Below, in pieces: positions 10,568-18,930 of a DNA stretch of 26,508 nt. This stretch comes from Coriobacteriaceae bacterium AM48-5 (GTDB lineage Bacteria; Actinomycetota; Coriobacteriia; Coriobacteriales; Coriobacteriaceae). A program made the translations under genes and the position numbers. The notes under the pieces are model-generated. The model searched no databases. It was not told the origin of the DNA and saw only the letters and a list, made by a program, of their open reading frames with translations. The stretch lies in contig JAQEDJ010000033.1 in the NCBI GenBank assembly GCA_027669525.1, forward strand, positions 1 to 26,508. Reading direction: 5' to 3'. How positions within the stretch are numbered: position 1 is the stretch's first letter; each line of letters begins with the position of its first letter.

Positions 10568-12422
10568 TTAGCAGCCCTCCTTTGCGCAGACGGATGCGGG
10601 GACGGTTGGGGCGGACGTGGGCGTCGTGCTCCCCTGCTGGCCCTCGAGCTCCTCGCGGCGAAGCTGCGACTGGCAAATCTCGCGATAGAGTTGGCAGCCT
10701 GTGTACAGCCCGTCGTGCGTACCCAGACCCGCGACCGAACCGTGGTCGAGCACGCAGATCATGTCGGCATCGCGCACAGTCGAGACGCGCTGGCTCACGA
10801 TCACCGTGGTCAGCGGGAGCCCGCCCGCGGCGGCGGCGCGACCACTGCGCTCGCGAATGGCGTGGCGAAGCGCCGCATCGGTCTTAAAGTCGAGCGCCGA
10901 GGCGGAATCGTCCATGATCAGAATCTGCGGCGAGCCCACCAGGCACGCGCAATGGTCAGGCGCTGGCGCTGACCGCCGCTGAAGTTCTTGCCGCCCGCCT
11001 CGACCGGGGCGTCGAGCCCCTGCGACTTGTTGCGCACGAACTCACTGGCCTGCGCCATATCGAGCGCCGCCCAGAGCTCCTCGTCGGTTGCCGCCTCGTC
11101 GCGCCAGGTCAGGTTGCTGCGGATGGTGCCGCTCACGAGCGACGCGCGCTGCGGTACGGTCGCAACCACATGGCGCAGCTGATCGAGCGGCCAGGCGCGC
11201 ACGTCGGCACCCATTACGCTCACGCTGCCGATGCCCGTGTCGTACAGGCGCGGGATGAGCGAGACGAGCGTCGACTTACCGCTGCCCGTGCCGCCGATAA
11301 TGCCGAGCGTTTTGCCCAGCGGGAGTTCCAGGGTTACATCGTTGACGGCATTTGCCGCGCCCGCACCAAACGAAAAGCTCGCATGGTCAAAGCTCAGCGC
11401 GGAAACCGGAGTGACGTCACCTGCCAGGTCGCTCGGCGCGGGCAGCGCGATTGGCTGGTTGCCCTCGTCCGTAATGCACGGCTCACAGTTGAGCACCTCG
11501 TTGATACGCGACGCACTGGCACTCGCTTGGTAAAGACCACGACCAAGTTGGCAACATACACGATGGAGGTGAGGGTCTGCGTCATGTAGTTCACAAACGC
11601 CATGACCTGACCCTGCGTGAGCTCGCCCACGTTGACCTGGATGCCGCCCACCCACAGGATGGCGCACACGCCTAGGTTCATCACCAAAAACGTGACGGGG
11701 TTGAGAATCGACGAGAGCTTGCCCACCGCGATGGCAGTATTGGCCTGGTCATCGGCGGCTTGGGCAAAGCGCTCGCGCTCGTGATCTTCACGCACAAACG
11801 CACGGACCACGCGAGCGCCCGAAAGGCCTTCGCGGCAGATAAGCGCGATGCGGTCGAGCTTTGCCTGCAGCTGCTTGTAGTACGGAATGCAGCGCGCCAT
11901 GACAAACCAAAACACCAGGCCGATGGCGGGCGTGCAAATCAAAAAGATCATGCCGAGCTTAAGGTCGATGGCAAGGGCCGCAATCATGGAGCCCACCGCC
12001 AGGAAAGGCCAGCGGATGAGCATACGCACGCCCAGCGCCACGGCGAGCTGCACCTGGTTGACGTCGTTGGTAATGCGCGTGATGAGCGACGGCGTGCCGA
12101 AGCGATCGAGCTCAGCATAGCTCAGCTTGTTGATGTGCTTGTAGAGTGCGCCGCGAATGTCAGTACCCATGCCCTGCGAGGTGAGCGCCGCCATCTTTTG
12201 GCAAACAAGCGTAAACGAGATGCCGATCACGGCCATGGCGGCGAGCACCATGCCATAGTGGACGACGGCGTTAACATCGTGTGCCCCAATGCCCTTGTCG
12301 ATCATCTGGGCAATCACCAGCGGCGTAAGCAGGTCAAAGATCACTTCGATCAACTTGCACGCAGGTCCAATCACCATATACCGGCGAAACTTACCACCAA
12401 AACGCCTGAGCAACTCAATCAT
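10568..12422 (-). CDS. ABC exporter subunit A of pair 1 (two frameshifts)
   Basis: First half of a heterodimeric ABC exporter, about 618 residues when two single-base losses are repaired. Near 11526 the repair restores VVVFTKASASASRINEVL, at the join between membrane and ATPase domains. Near 10943 it restores LTIARALVGSPQILIMDD. The membrane domain begins MIELLRRFGGKFRRY. Walker A is IIGGTGSGKSTL, the signature is NFSGGQRQR, and Walker B is ILIMDDSASALD, with Asp in place of the catalytic Glu. This is the degenerate nucleotide site expected of one partner in such heterodimers. The C-terminal tail of about 30 residues is low complexity. The start at 12420-12422 has a GGGAG site; an in-frame start 33 nt upstream is less likely. 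Transcribed before subunit B. Confidence 0.85.
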
Positions 12423-12676
12423 GTATAGGCGCTCCCTATCATCATCTCTATTCAATCTGATTCATGATAGTACGGAGAGCCAAGGGGATGCGTAAGCAAC
12501 GCATCACAGAACGAGTCCTTGAAACAATCAGGAAACCAAACGACCTCCCTGCGCTGAAGCACACACCCACAGATGCCCGGACCACGTAACCACCAATGTT
12601 CTGGCGCAGCCAGCGAGCAGCGGGAGCATGGGGATCGAATTGTTCAGCTTAATGCGCCCTTGCGGGTGAGTTTGGA

Positions 12677-12783
12677 CGACATGGCCCGGCCGGCGGCGAG
12701 GTATTTGGTAGTCGAGCGATCCCGCAGGCAAAGCCGAGGACCAGCGAGACACCAAATACCTCGTCGCCGGCCGGGCCATGTCG
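12677..12783. repeat. Long hairpin element D
   Basis: Arms 12677-12709 and 12751-12783 are complementary over 33 nt with one mismatch. The 41-nt loop contains CCCGCAGG and CCGAGGAC, the same two short words found in the internal loops of the repeats at 16447 and 18931. It lies just after the SRP RNA terminator. Nothing coding is seen from 12423 to 12676. Confidence 0.75.
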
Positions 12784-12799
12784 CGGCACCAAAAAGCGC

Positions 12800-12908
12800 C
12801 CGTGCGCTCGATGGATCCGGATGCCCGACAGAGGCTCCTTATGGCTGCTTCCTTCCGGACCTGACCAGATTCGGAACATGTCGTCATCCGAACCCATCGA
12901 ACGCGCTA
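12800..12908 (-). ncRNA. ffs: Signal recognition particle RNA, small bacterial type (4.5S-like)
   Basis: The RNA scaffold of the signal recognition particle, which binds Ffh. On the minus strand the universally conserved tip GGTCAGGTCCGGAAGGAAGC occurs near 12846-12865. The two ends pair (CGATGGGTTCGGATGA near the 5' end with CATCCGGATCCATCGAGCGC near the 3' end), forming the usual long rod. A run of T follows at 12791-12795, giving a natural 3' end. Exact ends are estimated from the pairing. Confidence 0.92.
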
Positions 12909-12990
12909 GGCGCTCGATATATCTTACCCGCTCCCGCCCGATGGGGCAAGGTAGCTAATTTGGGACGGGGCTAATTTGACTACTTTTGAG

Positions 12991-13052
12991 TTGCGGTGGA
13001 ATAGTTCCTGTTTTGCGGCTCAAGGCCAAAAACAGGAACTATTCCACCGCAA
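12991..13052. repeat. Perfect 24-bp-arm palindrome
   Basis: The arms 12991-13014 and 13029-13052 are exact reverse complements (TTGCGGTGGAATAGTTCC and on into TTTT) around a 14-nt loop. It lies 18 bp beyond the stop of the TadA-glycerate kinase gene. It may help end that transcript, but no T-run follows it in that direction, and its length and perfection suggest a dispersed palindromic repeat. Confidence 0.8.
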
Positions 13053-13070
13053 GTTATTGGGGGATGGGTT

Positions 13071-14846
13071 TTAGAGGCGGGCGAGGTCGTAGGCTTGAGC
13101 GGCTGCTTCACCGGCGCAGATGAGGTTGGTTGTGGCTTCTTGCACACCGAGTGCCTGGTCGAGGGGCATGGGCTTGCGGCAGATCGGCAAAACCAAGTCA
13201 ATACCCCGCCCATACACCGCATCCAGGTTGTCAGCACGACCGCCCACGACGGCGACCACCGGCTTGCCATAGCGTTTCGCACGACGGGCCACGCCCACTG
13301 GCGCCTTGCCGGCAGCGGATTGCTCGTCCATATTGCCCTCGCCCGTTATGACCAGGTCGACATCGCGCACGCGCTCGTCAAACCCAATCAGATCAAGCAC
13401 CGTCTCCACGCCCGAGCGTAGCTCCGCACCGAGCGCTAGCAGCGCGGCGCCCAGGCCGCCGGCGGCGCCGGCACCGGGCACACCGAGCACCGAGCCAAAT
13501 GTCCGCACACCCTCGGGCACGCGCAACAACCCCTGAGCCCGCGCCCCGGTAATCGCCGCATCGAGCAGGCGACCATAGCCGACCATCCAGCTGTCGTACC
13601 TGCGCAGCGCCTCGGCATCATCCGTCGGCAGACCCTTCTGCCCGCCAAACACCGCCAGTGCGCCTCGACGCCCCACGAGCGGATTCTCGACATCGGAAAG
13701 CACCACGACACGCGCGCCATTCAGTACCCGAAGCGCTGGTGCCAAATCGATACCCGCCACGTGTTCAAGGCCCGCGAGACCGGGGGCGATATTGCAGCCA
13801 CACTCATCAACAAGGTGGGCACCCAGCGCCTGCAGCATGCCGGCGCCACCGTCGTTGGTGGCACTGCCGCCCAAACCAATATAGATAGTCTTTACCCCAG
13901 CACGGACCGCACGGAGCATCAGCTCGCCCACGCCATAGGTTGTGGCCGCCAACGCCGCCGACTCCGTGCAGGACGAATACCCAATACCCGCCGCCTCGGC
14001 CATCTCAATTACAGCCGAGTCGTGCTCGTCGTCCACCAGCATCCGGGCAGCCACGCGATCATCCAAGGGCCCTGCAACCTCACAGGTCGAGAGCTCGCCA
14101 CCGCGCGCGGCGATGGCGTCGAGCGTTCCCTCGCCACCATCTGCCAGCGGCAAAGCGCCCAGCTCGGCATCGGGCCACACACGGCACACGCCTTCGGCAA
14201 CGGCCTTCTCCGCCTGCGCGCTCGAAACGCTGCCCTTAAAGGAATCGATCGCCAGCAGCACACGGCGGGGCCGGCGCTGCACGGGGCCATAGTTGAACGT
14301 CTCGCCGGCGAGATCTCCAACACCCGCAAGCGCCTCGGCGTGAGCCGCATGCGCCTCAAGGTTCAAACCGCAACCGACACCGTCGACACCGCGCAGGCCA
14401 GCAAAATAGCTGCTCAGCACTTCACGGCACTCGCCTGCCAGCACACCGGCGGTCACATTAAACCGATGGTTCAGGCGCGAGTCGGCATTCAAATCGTATA
14501 GGGATCCCAACGCGCCCGCCTTGGCGTCACTCGCGCCATACACGCAGCGTCCCACGCGCGCGTTAACCATAAGCCCTGCGCACATGCAGCAAGGCTCGAG
14601 CGTTACGTAGACCGTGCAATCGGAAAGGCGCCAGCGACCGAGCGACCGAGCAGCGGCGCACAGGGCCACAAACTCGGCATGAGCCGAAGGATCCTGGTCG
14701 AGCTCGCGCCGATTGTGAGCCCTCGCGACAATCTCGCCCGCGCGCACTACCACGGCACCAATCGGTACCTCGCCCACCGCAGCGGCGGCGCGAGCCTCCG
14801 CCAGCGCCTCGCGCATGAACTTCTCGTCGATTTCGGTGATCGTCAT
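13071..14846 (-). CDS. tadA: Fusion of TadA-type tRNA adenosine deaminase and glycerate kinase
   Basis: A 591-residue protein read in a single uninterrupted frame. Residues about 1-150 are a zinc deaminase of the TadA type, which makes inosine at the wobble position of tRNA-Arg. PSAHAEF holds His56 and Glu58, and the PCCMC motif gives Cys86 and Cys89. Residues about 195-590 are a glycerate kinase of the GlxK/GarK family: it opens with RVLLAIDSFKGSVSSAQAEKA, then LPLADGGEGTLDA, YIGLGGSATNDGGAGMLQALG and DLVITGEGNMDEQSAAGK. A linker of about 45 residues rich in Ala and Gly joins them. The start MTITEID at 14844-14846 has GGAAGG upstream. The two activities are unrelated in metabolism. Because this assembly has many single-base losses, an artificial fusion by a lost base cannot be excluded, though the linker shows no frame change. 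Confidence 0.85.
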   Translation of the reverse strand: MTITEIDEKFMREALAEARAAAAVGEVPIGAVVVRAGEIVARAHNRRELDQDPSAHAEFVALCAAARSLGRWRLSDCTVYVTLEPCCMCAGLMVNARVGRCVYGASDAKAGALGSLYDLNADSRLNHRFNVTAGVLAGECREVLSSYFAGLRGVDGVGCGLNLEAHAAHAEALAGVGDLAGETFNYGPVQRRPRRVLLAIDSFKGSVSSAQAEKAVAEGVCRVWPDAELGALPLADGGEGTLDAIAARGGELSTCEVAGPLDDRVAARMLVDDEHDSAVIEMAEAAGIGYSSCTESAALAATTYGVGELMLRAVRAGVKTIYIGLGGSATNDGGAGMLQALGAHLVDECGCNIAPGLAGLEHVAGIDLAPALRVLNGARVVVLSDVENPLVGRRGALAVFGGQKGLPTDDAEALRRYDSWMVGYGRLLDAAITGARAQGLLRVPEGVRTFGSVLGVPGAGAAGGLGAALLALGAELRSGVETVLDLIGFDERVRDVDLVITGEGNMDEQSAAGKAPVGVARRAKRYGKPVVAVVGGRADNLDAVYGRGIDLVLPICRKPMPLDQALGVQEATTNLICAGEAAAQAYDLARL

Positions 14847-14897
14847 CGTTCGCCTTCCCTGTTGCAAATTCAAAACGATGCTATCATTACGACTCAC

Positions 14898-14985
14898 GGA
14901 GAGATGGCAGAGCGGTTGAATGCGGCGGTCTTGAAAACCGTTGAGCGCGAGAGCGTTCCGGGGTTCGAATCCCCTCTCTCCGCCA
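14898..14985 (+). tRNA. tRNA-Ser (anticodon UGA)
   Basis: An 88-nt class II tRNA. The acceptor stem GGAGAGA pairs with TCTCTCC, discriminator G and an encoded CCA end follow (14983-14985). The anticodon loop CTTGAAA gives TGA at 14932-14934. The long variable arm and the T-loop GGTTCGAATCC are clear. Confidence 0.97.
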
Positions 14986-14988
14986 CTT

Positions 14989-15585
14989 TTAGTGATGCAC
15001 CGGTGTCATGGTCCGCTCAAACAGCGCATCGACCACGTCGGCCATCTCGGGTCGACGCTCAAGATCGTGGCCCGATTCCCACCATATCGTGAAAAGTCGA
15101 ATAATACCGCCGGCGACAAACTCAGACGTCGTCTCGAGTGACACGGGGGCCAGGGCATCCTCGGCAAGCACGTTCATCACACGCTCGCGGATGGAGCGGG
15201 CAATACGGTCGCAAATAACGTTGGTCAGCATTCCCGACATGCTGCTCGCCAAAATGTTGTCCATGAGCTGCTCATGGGCCAGAATCAGGTCCATGGCATC
15301 GTCCAAAATCGCGTGCCGAAGCGCGCGCACGTCCTCGGCAGACACTGCGCCGGCCTCATCGGGCTGTTTTTGCGGCAAGCCCGACATAAGCTCATCGATA
15401 TAAAAGGCAAAGTAATCGTTCTTGTCGCGAAAGTGCTTGTAGAACGTCGTACGGCGAATCATGGCGCGGTCGCACAGCATGGCAACCGTCAGGTCCTCAA
15501 AACGATGCTCCTCGAGAAGTTCGGTGAAGGCATCGAACAGGGCGCGGTAGGTTTTCTTAATGCGAAGGTCCACTGGTATCGCCAT
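14989..15585 (-). CDS. TetR-family transcriptional regulator
   Basis: About 198 residues. The N-terminal TetR helix-turn-helix is well preserved: RIKKTYRALFDAFTELLEE, FEDLTVAMLCDRAMIRRTTF and YKHFRDKNDYF, covering residues about 8-60. The remaining helical domain resembles the C-terminal ligand domain of Coriobacteriia/Firmicutes TetR_C type regulators and has no recognisable ligand motif. The start at 15583-15585 (MAIPVDL) is chosen because the conserved domain begins right after it; GAGG is almost adjacent, so a GTG at 15571-15573 is an alternative. It is divergent from lemA with 199 bp between them and ends 3 bp after tRNA-Ser. Target unknown; lemA is one candidate by position only. Confidence 0.8.
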   Translation of the reverse strand: MAIPVDLRIKKTYRALFDAFTELLEEHRFEDLTVAMLCDRAMIRRTTFYKHFRDKNDYFAFYIDELMSGLPQKQPDEAGAVSAEDVRALRHAILDDAMDLILAHEQLMDNILASSMSGMLTNVICDRIARSIRERVMNVLAEDALAPVSLETTSEFVAGGIIRLFTIWWESGHDLERRPEMADVVDALFERTMTPVHH

Positions 15586-15694
15586 CCTCAGGGCAAAGAC
15601 AACACTCGTCAATCTGTCGCATATCTTACACCTGTACCTCGCGCGCTTTGCCCCGGTGCCAACCCCGCCGAAAACATAACGCTTACCGGAAAGT

Positions 15695-15723
15695 TCGGCA
15701 CGACAAAACGTTGCGGGTATACT
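15695..15723 (+). promoter_or_regulatory. Promoter of lemA
   Basis: TATACT (15718-15723), preceded by TGCGGG, lies 17 bp after TCGGCA (15695-15700), a 4/6 match to the -35 box. The lemA start is about 60 bp downstream. Confidence 0.5.
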
Positions 15724-15784
15724 AGTAGCGTTACACCAACGGCAGCCGGCGGAAGACGCCGCGGCCATTCGAAACGGAGACACC

Positions 15785-16336
15785 ATGATTCCCGTCATCA
15801 TCGGTATCGTTGTTGTCGTTGTGATTGTCTGCGCCATCGCCGGCATCTACAACAACATGGTCACCAAGCGCAATCGCATTGATAACGCCTGGCAGAATAT
15901 CGACACGCAGCTGCAGCGCCGCAACGACCTGATCCCTAACCTAGTCGAGACCGTCAAGGGCTATGCCAAACACGAGCAGGACACGCTTGCCGCCGTGGTC
16001 AACGCGCGCAACGCCGCCGTGAGCGCTACCACGCCCGAAGCCAAGATGGAAGCCGACAACGTGCTGACCGGCGCCCTGCGCCAGCTCTTCGCCGTGGCCG
16101 AGGCTTACCCCGATCTTAAGGCGAACACCAACTTTACGCAGCTCCAAGCCACGCTCGAAGACACCGAGAACAAGGTGAGCTACGCGCGCCAGAGCTACAA
16201 TGACTGCGTGCTCAGCTACAACAACGCCATCCAGACGTTCCCTGCCGTCATCTTTGCCGGCATCTTCCAGTTTAAGGAGCGCCAGGGCTTCGAGGCCGCC
16301 GAAGCAGCCCGCCAGGCCCCGACCGTCAAGTTCTAA
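15785..16336 (+). CDS. lemA: LemA family membrane protein
   Basis: A 183-residue protein with one N-terminal membrane helix (IPVIIGIVVVVVIVCAIAGI, residues 2-21) followed by a long coiled, helical domain. The family signatures are clear: YNNMVTKRNRIDNAWQNID, then LQRRNDLIPNLVETVKGYA and YNDCVLSYNNAIQTFP. The function of LemA proteins is not firmly known; they are widespread envelope-associated proteins. CGGAGA lies upstream of the ATG. It is a single-gene unit with its own promoter and terminator. Confidence 0.93.
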   Translation: MIPVIIGIVVVVVIVCAIAGIYNNMVTKRNRIDNAWQNIDTQLQRRNDLIPNLVETVKGYAKHEQDTLAAVVNARNAAVSATTPEAKMEADNVLTGALRQLFAVAEAYPDLKANTNFTQLQATLEDTENKVSYARQSYNDCVLSYNNAIQTFPAVIFAGIFQFKERQGFEAAEAARQAPTVKF

Positions 16337-16376
16337 CTAACAAGGCCGAGTCTTAAGCCAGTTCATCAACCCTTTG

Positions 16377-16409
16377 GGGCCCAAGGCACAAACCTTGGGC
16401 CCTTTTCTT
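16377..16409 (+). terminator. Intrinsic terminator of lemA
   Basis: GGGCCCAAGG (16377-16386) pairs with CCTTGGGCCC (16393-16402) around ACAAA-type loop sequence, followed by TTTTCTT. A textbook rho-independent terminator about 40 bp after the stop. Confidence 0.92.
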
Positions 16410-17319
16410 ATCCACGCACAACGCGCGCCCAGTAGGCCGCGCGCCATCCCTCCCGGCGCATTCCGCAGGACGCAAGAAGCCCTCGCCGCACGAAGTGCGC
16501 AGTGATGGCTTCTTGCATGTCCGAGGACGCGCCGGGAGGGAACATGGCATCGGCGGCGTCTTGTATTGCCTCGAGCTTTCCAAAGCTGTCTGCGGCGAGA
16601 AGTGTTTCCACCTCAAAGCCCGATCGCTCATAAAAGAAGTGATCTGCCCCGTCAGCTCCCCAATACGCCTGATAAGTTCGTCCTTGCCCACCACCACATC
16701 GACCGGATCGCGGTCGTCGCCTAAATCGCGCGTGTAGTCGGCCAGTGCCTGCCGCAGCGCCTTCACCACGCCCACGTAGTCCACGATAAGGCCGTTGCTC
16801 CTGCCCTCGGCCACGCGATTGGCGCGCGATGGCCTGCATAAGGCCGTGTGCCTTCATGGGCTTGTCGAAATACATCACCGACAGGGGCTTCACGTCAAAG
16901 CCGGTGAGCCACATGGCACACACGAACACGATACGAAGGGGATTGTGAAGTGAAGTATTTGCGCAAGCTCGGTGCGGAGCGTGCCATCCGCGCCCAGCTT
17001 GCGTACGGGAATGCCGTCGCGCAGGATGTTGTACTTGGCCTCGTTGATCTGGAAGCAGGGAATCCCCCACAAACGTATGCTCGAGCGTCTTGATCGCCTC
17101 GGCTACGTCAGCTTCATCCATCCATTCGTTAAGTTCGGTCAGTGCGCTTTCCAAATCGCGCCTAAGCAGCACGTCATGGTAGCTCTCGCGCCCAAGTGTG
17201 CCATACAGCCCAAGCTTTTCCTCATCGAAGCAGCACTGGATGTCCCATCCAAGTTTCGTGAGCAGCTCGCCTGCTGGTTTCTGCACGGCCTCTTCTTCGG
17301 AATAACGGTTCTTGGACAT
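16408..17319 (-). pseudogene. hsdR: hsdR remnant (type I restriction subunit) lacking its helicase core
   Basis: The normal HsdR subunit is about 1000 residues and cleaves and translocates DNA. Here only the two ends remain. The N-terminal part, [20 protein letters not shown] to about 17065, is followed after a frame change by [22 protein letters not shown]. At about 16940 the sequence jumps directly to the C-terminal motif [18 protein letters not shown] and [15 protein letters not shown]. The nuclease and motor regions between are gone. A second frame change near 16820 leads to [17 protein letters not shown]. The last ~45 codons, from about MFPPGASSD on, are encoded by the palindromic repeat at 16447-16543 and its flank, so the true C-terminus is also lost. 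An AGGAGC site precedes the start, 9 bp after the nuclease gene. No hsdM or hsdS is present. Confidence 0.85.
16447..16543. repeat. 97-bp palindromic repeat, copy A
   Basis: The outer 12-bp arms (16448-16459 and 16529-16540) are perfect complements. The inner stem GCAAGAAGCC/GGCTTCTTGC ends in CGCAC-GAA-GTGCG. Between them lies a symmetric internal loop of 12 nt on each side, ATTCCGCAGGAC and ATGTCCGAGGAC, which resemble each other as direct repeats. About 95% identical to copy B at 18931-19026. This copy forms the 3' end of the hsdR remnant. Confidence 0.9.
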
Positions 17320-17328
17320 GACAAGCTC

Positions 17329-18323
17329 CTAGATTCTTGCCTGCAGATCTTCTGGCGTCGGTAGGTATTCGAGGTATTGCTCCGGCAGCACATCCCCAAG
17401 CCGATACTCGCTCACGCCTATGGGCGCCGCAATATCCCTAAGCGAGTATTCGGCCACCACGTTATCTTTTTCCTTACAAAGCAAAAGGCCAATCGTGGGG
17501 TTGTCCCCTTCGTTAGCAAGCTCACCATCCACGGCAGCAACATAGAAGCTCAATTGTCCGGTAAACTCCGGTTTGAACTTCTCGTTCTTTAACTCAATGA
17601 CTACATAGCTTCGCAGTTTGACGTTGTAGAACAATAAGTCTATGTAGAAGTCCTCTTGGCCGACCGTTAGGTGATACTGCCTCCCCATAAACGCAAAGCC
17701 TGTTCCTAACTCCAACAAGAGCTTGGTCACATTGGAAACCATCTGCTCTTCGATGTCGTGTTCCTTTAGCCCTTGTTTAGCAGTGATGAAGTCAAAAACG
17801 TACGGATCTTTGAGCACTTGTTGAGCAAGCTCACTTTCAGGCGCGGGCAGAGTGCGCGTAAAATTGGTGGCCTTGCCCGCGAGCGCCTGACGCTCATAGA
17901 GCTTTAGATCGATCTGATGGTCGAGAACGGCTTGCGACCATCCATTTTCGACAATGGCATTCCTATACCATTCGCGACGGCGCCCGGTTCAGTCTTGTCC
18001 AGGAGCTTCACGATGTGTCCCCAGGGAATTGTGCAATAGCCATTGCACAATTCTGAGTCAACCTCGCGCGCAAACTTTGCCATGTACTTGAGACTGCGGA
18101 CAGAAAAGCCCTTGATTCCGGGGAAGGCGGATCGGATGTCTTGCGAAAGCGTGTCGATGAATTTGTTGCCCCACTGGGAACGCGCGACAATCTCATTACC
18201 GATAAGCCAGTACATACGCACCATTTCGGAGGATGCTTTTTGCACAGCGTTGGCGCGTGCCCGATTGACGATAAGGACGATGTGATTAAAAGCGTCCTTG
18301 TACTCTTCGTTGTTCATCAGCAT
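17329..18323 (-). CDS. DUF1016/YhcG-type PDDEXK nuclease (one frameshift)
   Basis: About 331 residues after repair of one base near 17980 (restoring DKTEPGARREWYRNAIVENGW). The N-terminal DUF1016 domain covers NRARANAVQKASSEMVRMYWLIGNEIV to SVRSLKYMAKFA. The C-terminal domain has PD-(D/E)xK nuclease features: VGQEDFYIDLLFYN with the metal-binding Asp, then YVVIELK giving the E-x-K pair, then FTGQLSFYVAAVD. Such proteins are often encoded inside type I restriction loci, as here, next to hsdR. They are inferred to be DNA nucleases in defence or recombination. The gene starts 2 nt after the stop of the small upstream gene and is followed after 9 bp by the hsdR remnant, so the three form one operon. 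The frame loss in a G/C run is probably a sequence error. Confidence 0.82.
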
Positions 18324-18325
18324 GG

Positions 18326-18511
18326 CTAGACCTCGATCTCGCCGGACATGAGTTTGGTGAAGCTCACGCCCGTAAGCTCGGCGGCCTGTTTGGCCACGTC
18401 GCGCATGTTCTTGGGTATGCGAACCGTAACCGCCACGTTTTCGCCCTCGACCAAATAAGCCTTAAGCTCGCTTTCCGTAACGTTCCCGTCGATGAGGTCT
18501 GCGTAGCGCAC
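18326..18511 (-). CDS. Small ribbon-helix-helix-like protein
   Basis: A 61-residue protein starting at GTG (18509-18511) with AGGAGG 4 nt upstream; longer in-frame starts lack a ribosome site. A beta-strand-like segment NVAVTVRIPKNMRDVA followed by helical KQAAELTGVSFTKLM resembles the ribbon-helix-helix fold of CopG/Arc-type DNA-binding proteins and antitoxins. It is the first gene of the operon with the PDDEXK nuclease, spaced 2 nt from it. It may autoregulate the operon or partner the nuclease; both are inference. The domain call is by eye only. Confidence 0.6.
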   Translation of the reverse strand: MRYADLIDGNVTESELKAYLVEGENVAVTVRIPKNMRDVAKQAAELTGVSFTKLMSGEIEV

Positions 18512-18670
18512 GGTTCCTCCTTGCTTGCATGATGCAATACAGTATGTGGGCTCAATTTTATCAGACGTAGTAATGCGCAAAATGGCACTGTATTTACCGC
18601 ACGAGCCATGGTCGCGGGGTTGCGCGCTAACGCAGCGGCGGTAAACCCAGTGCCTTATAGTGAACTCATA

Positions 18671-18802
18671 ATGGACAGCGGCATCGCCCTGCGCTCGAGC
18701 GGCATCGCCCCCGACCGCTTCATCGCCGTTTTCCACACGGGCCTGGGAGTCTCCCTACTCCTAGCCGGCCTCATCTTCGGCCGCAACTACGGCAAAGCTT
18801 AG
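18671..18802 (+). CDS. Doubtful small membrane protein ORF or gene fragment
   Basis: Forty-three codons from an ATG at 18671 (open further upstream to 18608) contain one hydrophobic segment, IAVFHTGLGVSLLLAGLIFG, then a charged tail. No ribosome site is visible. It could be the 3' end of a lost membrane gene. It is not recognised. Confidence 0.2.
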   Translation: MDSGIALRSSGIAPDRFIAVFHTGLGVSLLLAGLIFGRNYGKA

Positions 18803-18837
18803 CAGCAAAGAAAACAGGGCGCACGGCCCATATATAC

Positions 18838-18863
18838 AAAAAGCGCGGCCTAAAAGGCCGCGC
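18838..18863 (-). terminator. Intrinsic terminator of ilvE
   Basis: On the minus strand, GCGCGGCC and GGCCGCGC (18843-18850 and 18856-18863) form a perfect 8-bp stem followed by five T. It lies beyond repeat copy B, so the repeat would be transcribed as part of the ilvE 3' region. Confidence 0.85.
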
Positions 18864-18930
18864 ACCATATTCAATTCAGCCAAGTAATCCCCTGTCGCGA
18901 CAGCGCCGAGCCGCAGGGCAGAGAGCAAGT

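Noticed and set aside
9413..10972. 519-codon open frame on the plus strand
   Set aside because: It is the antisense shadow of the ABC exporter genes; GC-rich coding sequence leaves the opposite strand open, and its product is rich in His, Arg and Gly with no domain.
12991..13052. Ordinary rho-independent terminator
   Set aside because: No T-run follows the stem in the direction of the upstream gene, and the arms are much longer than needed.
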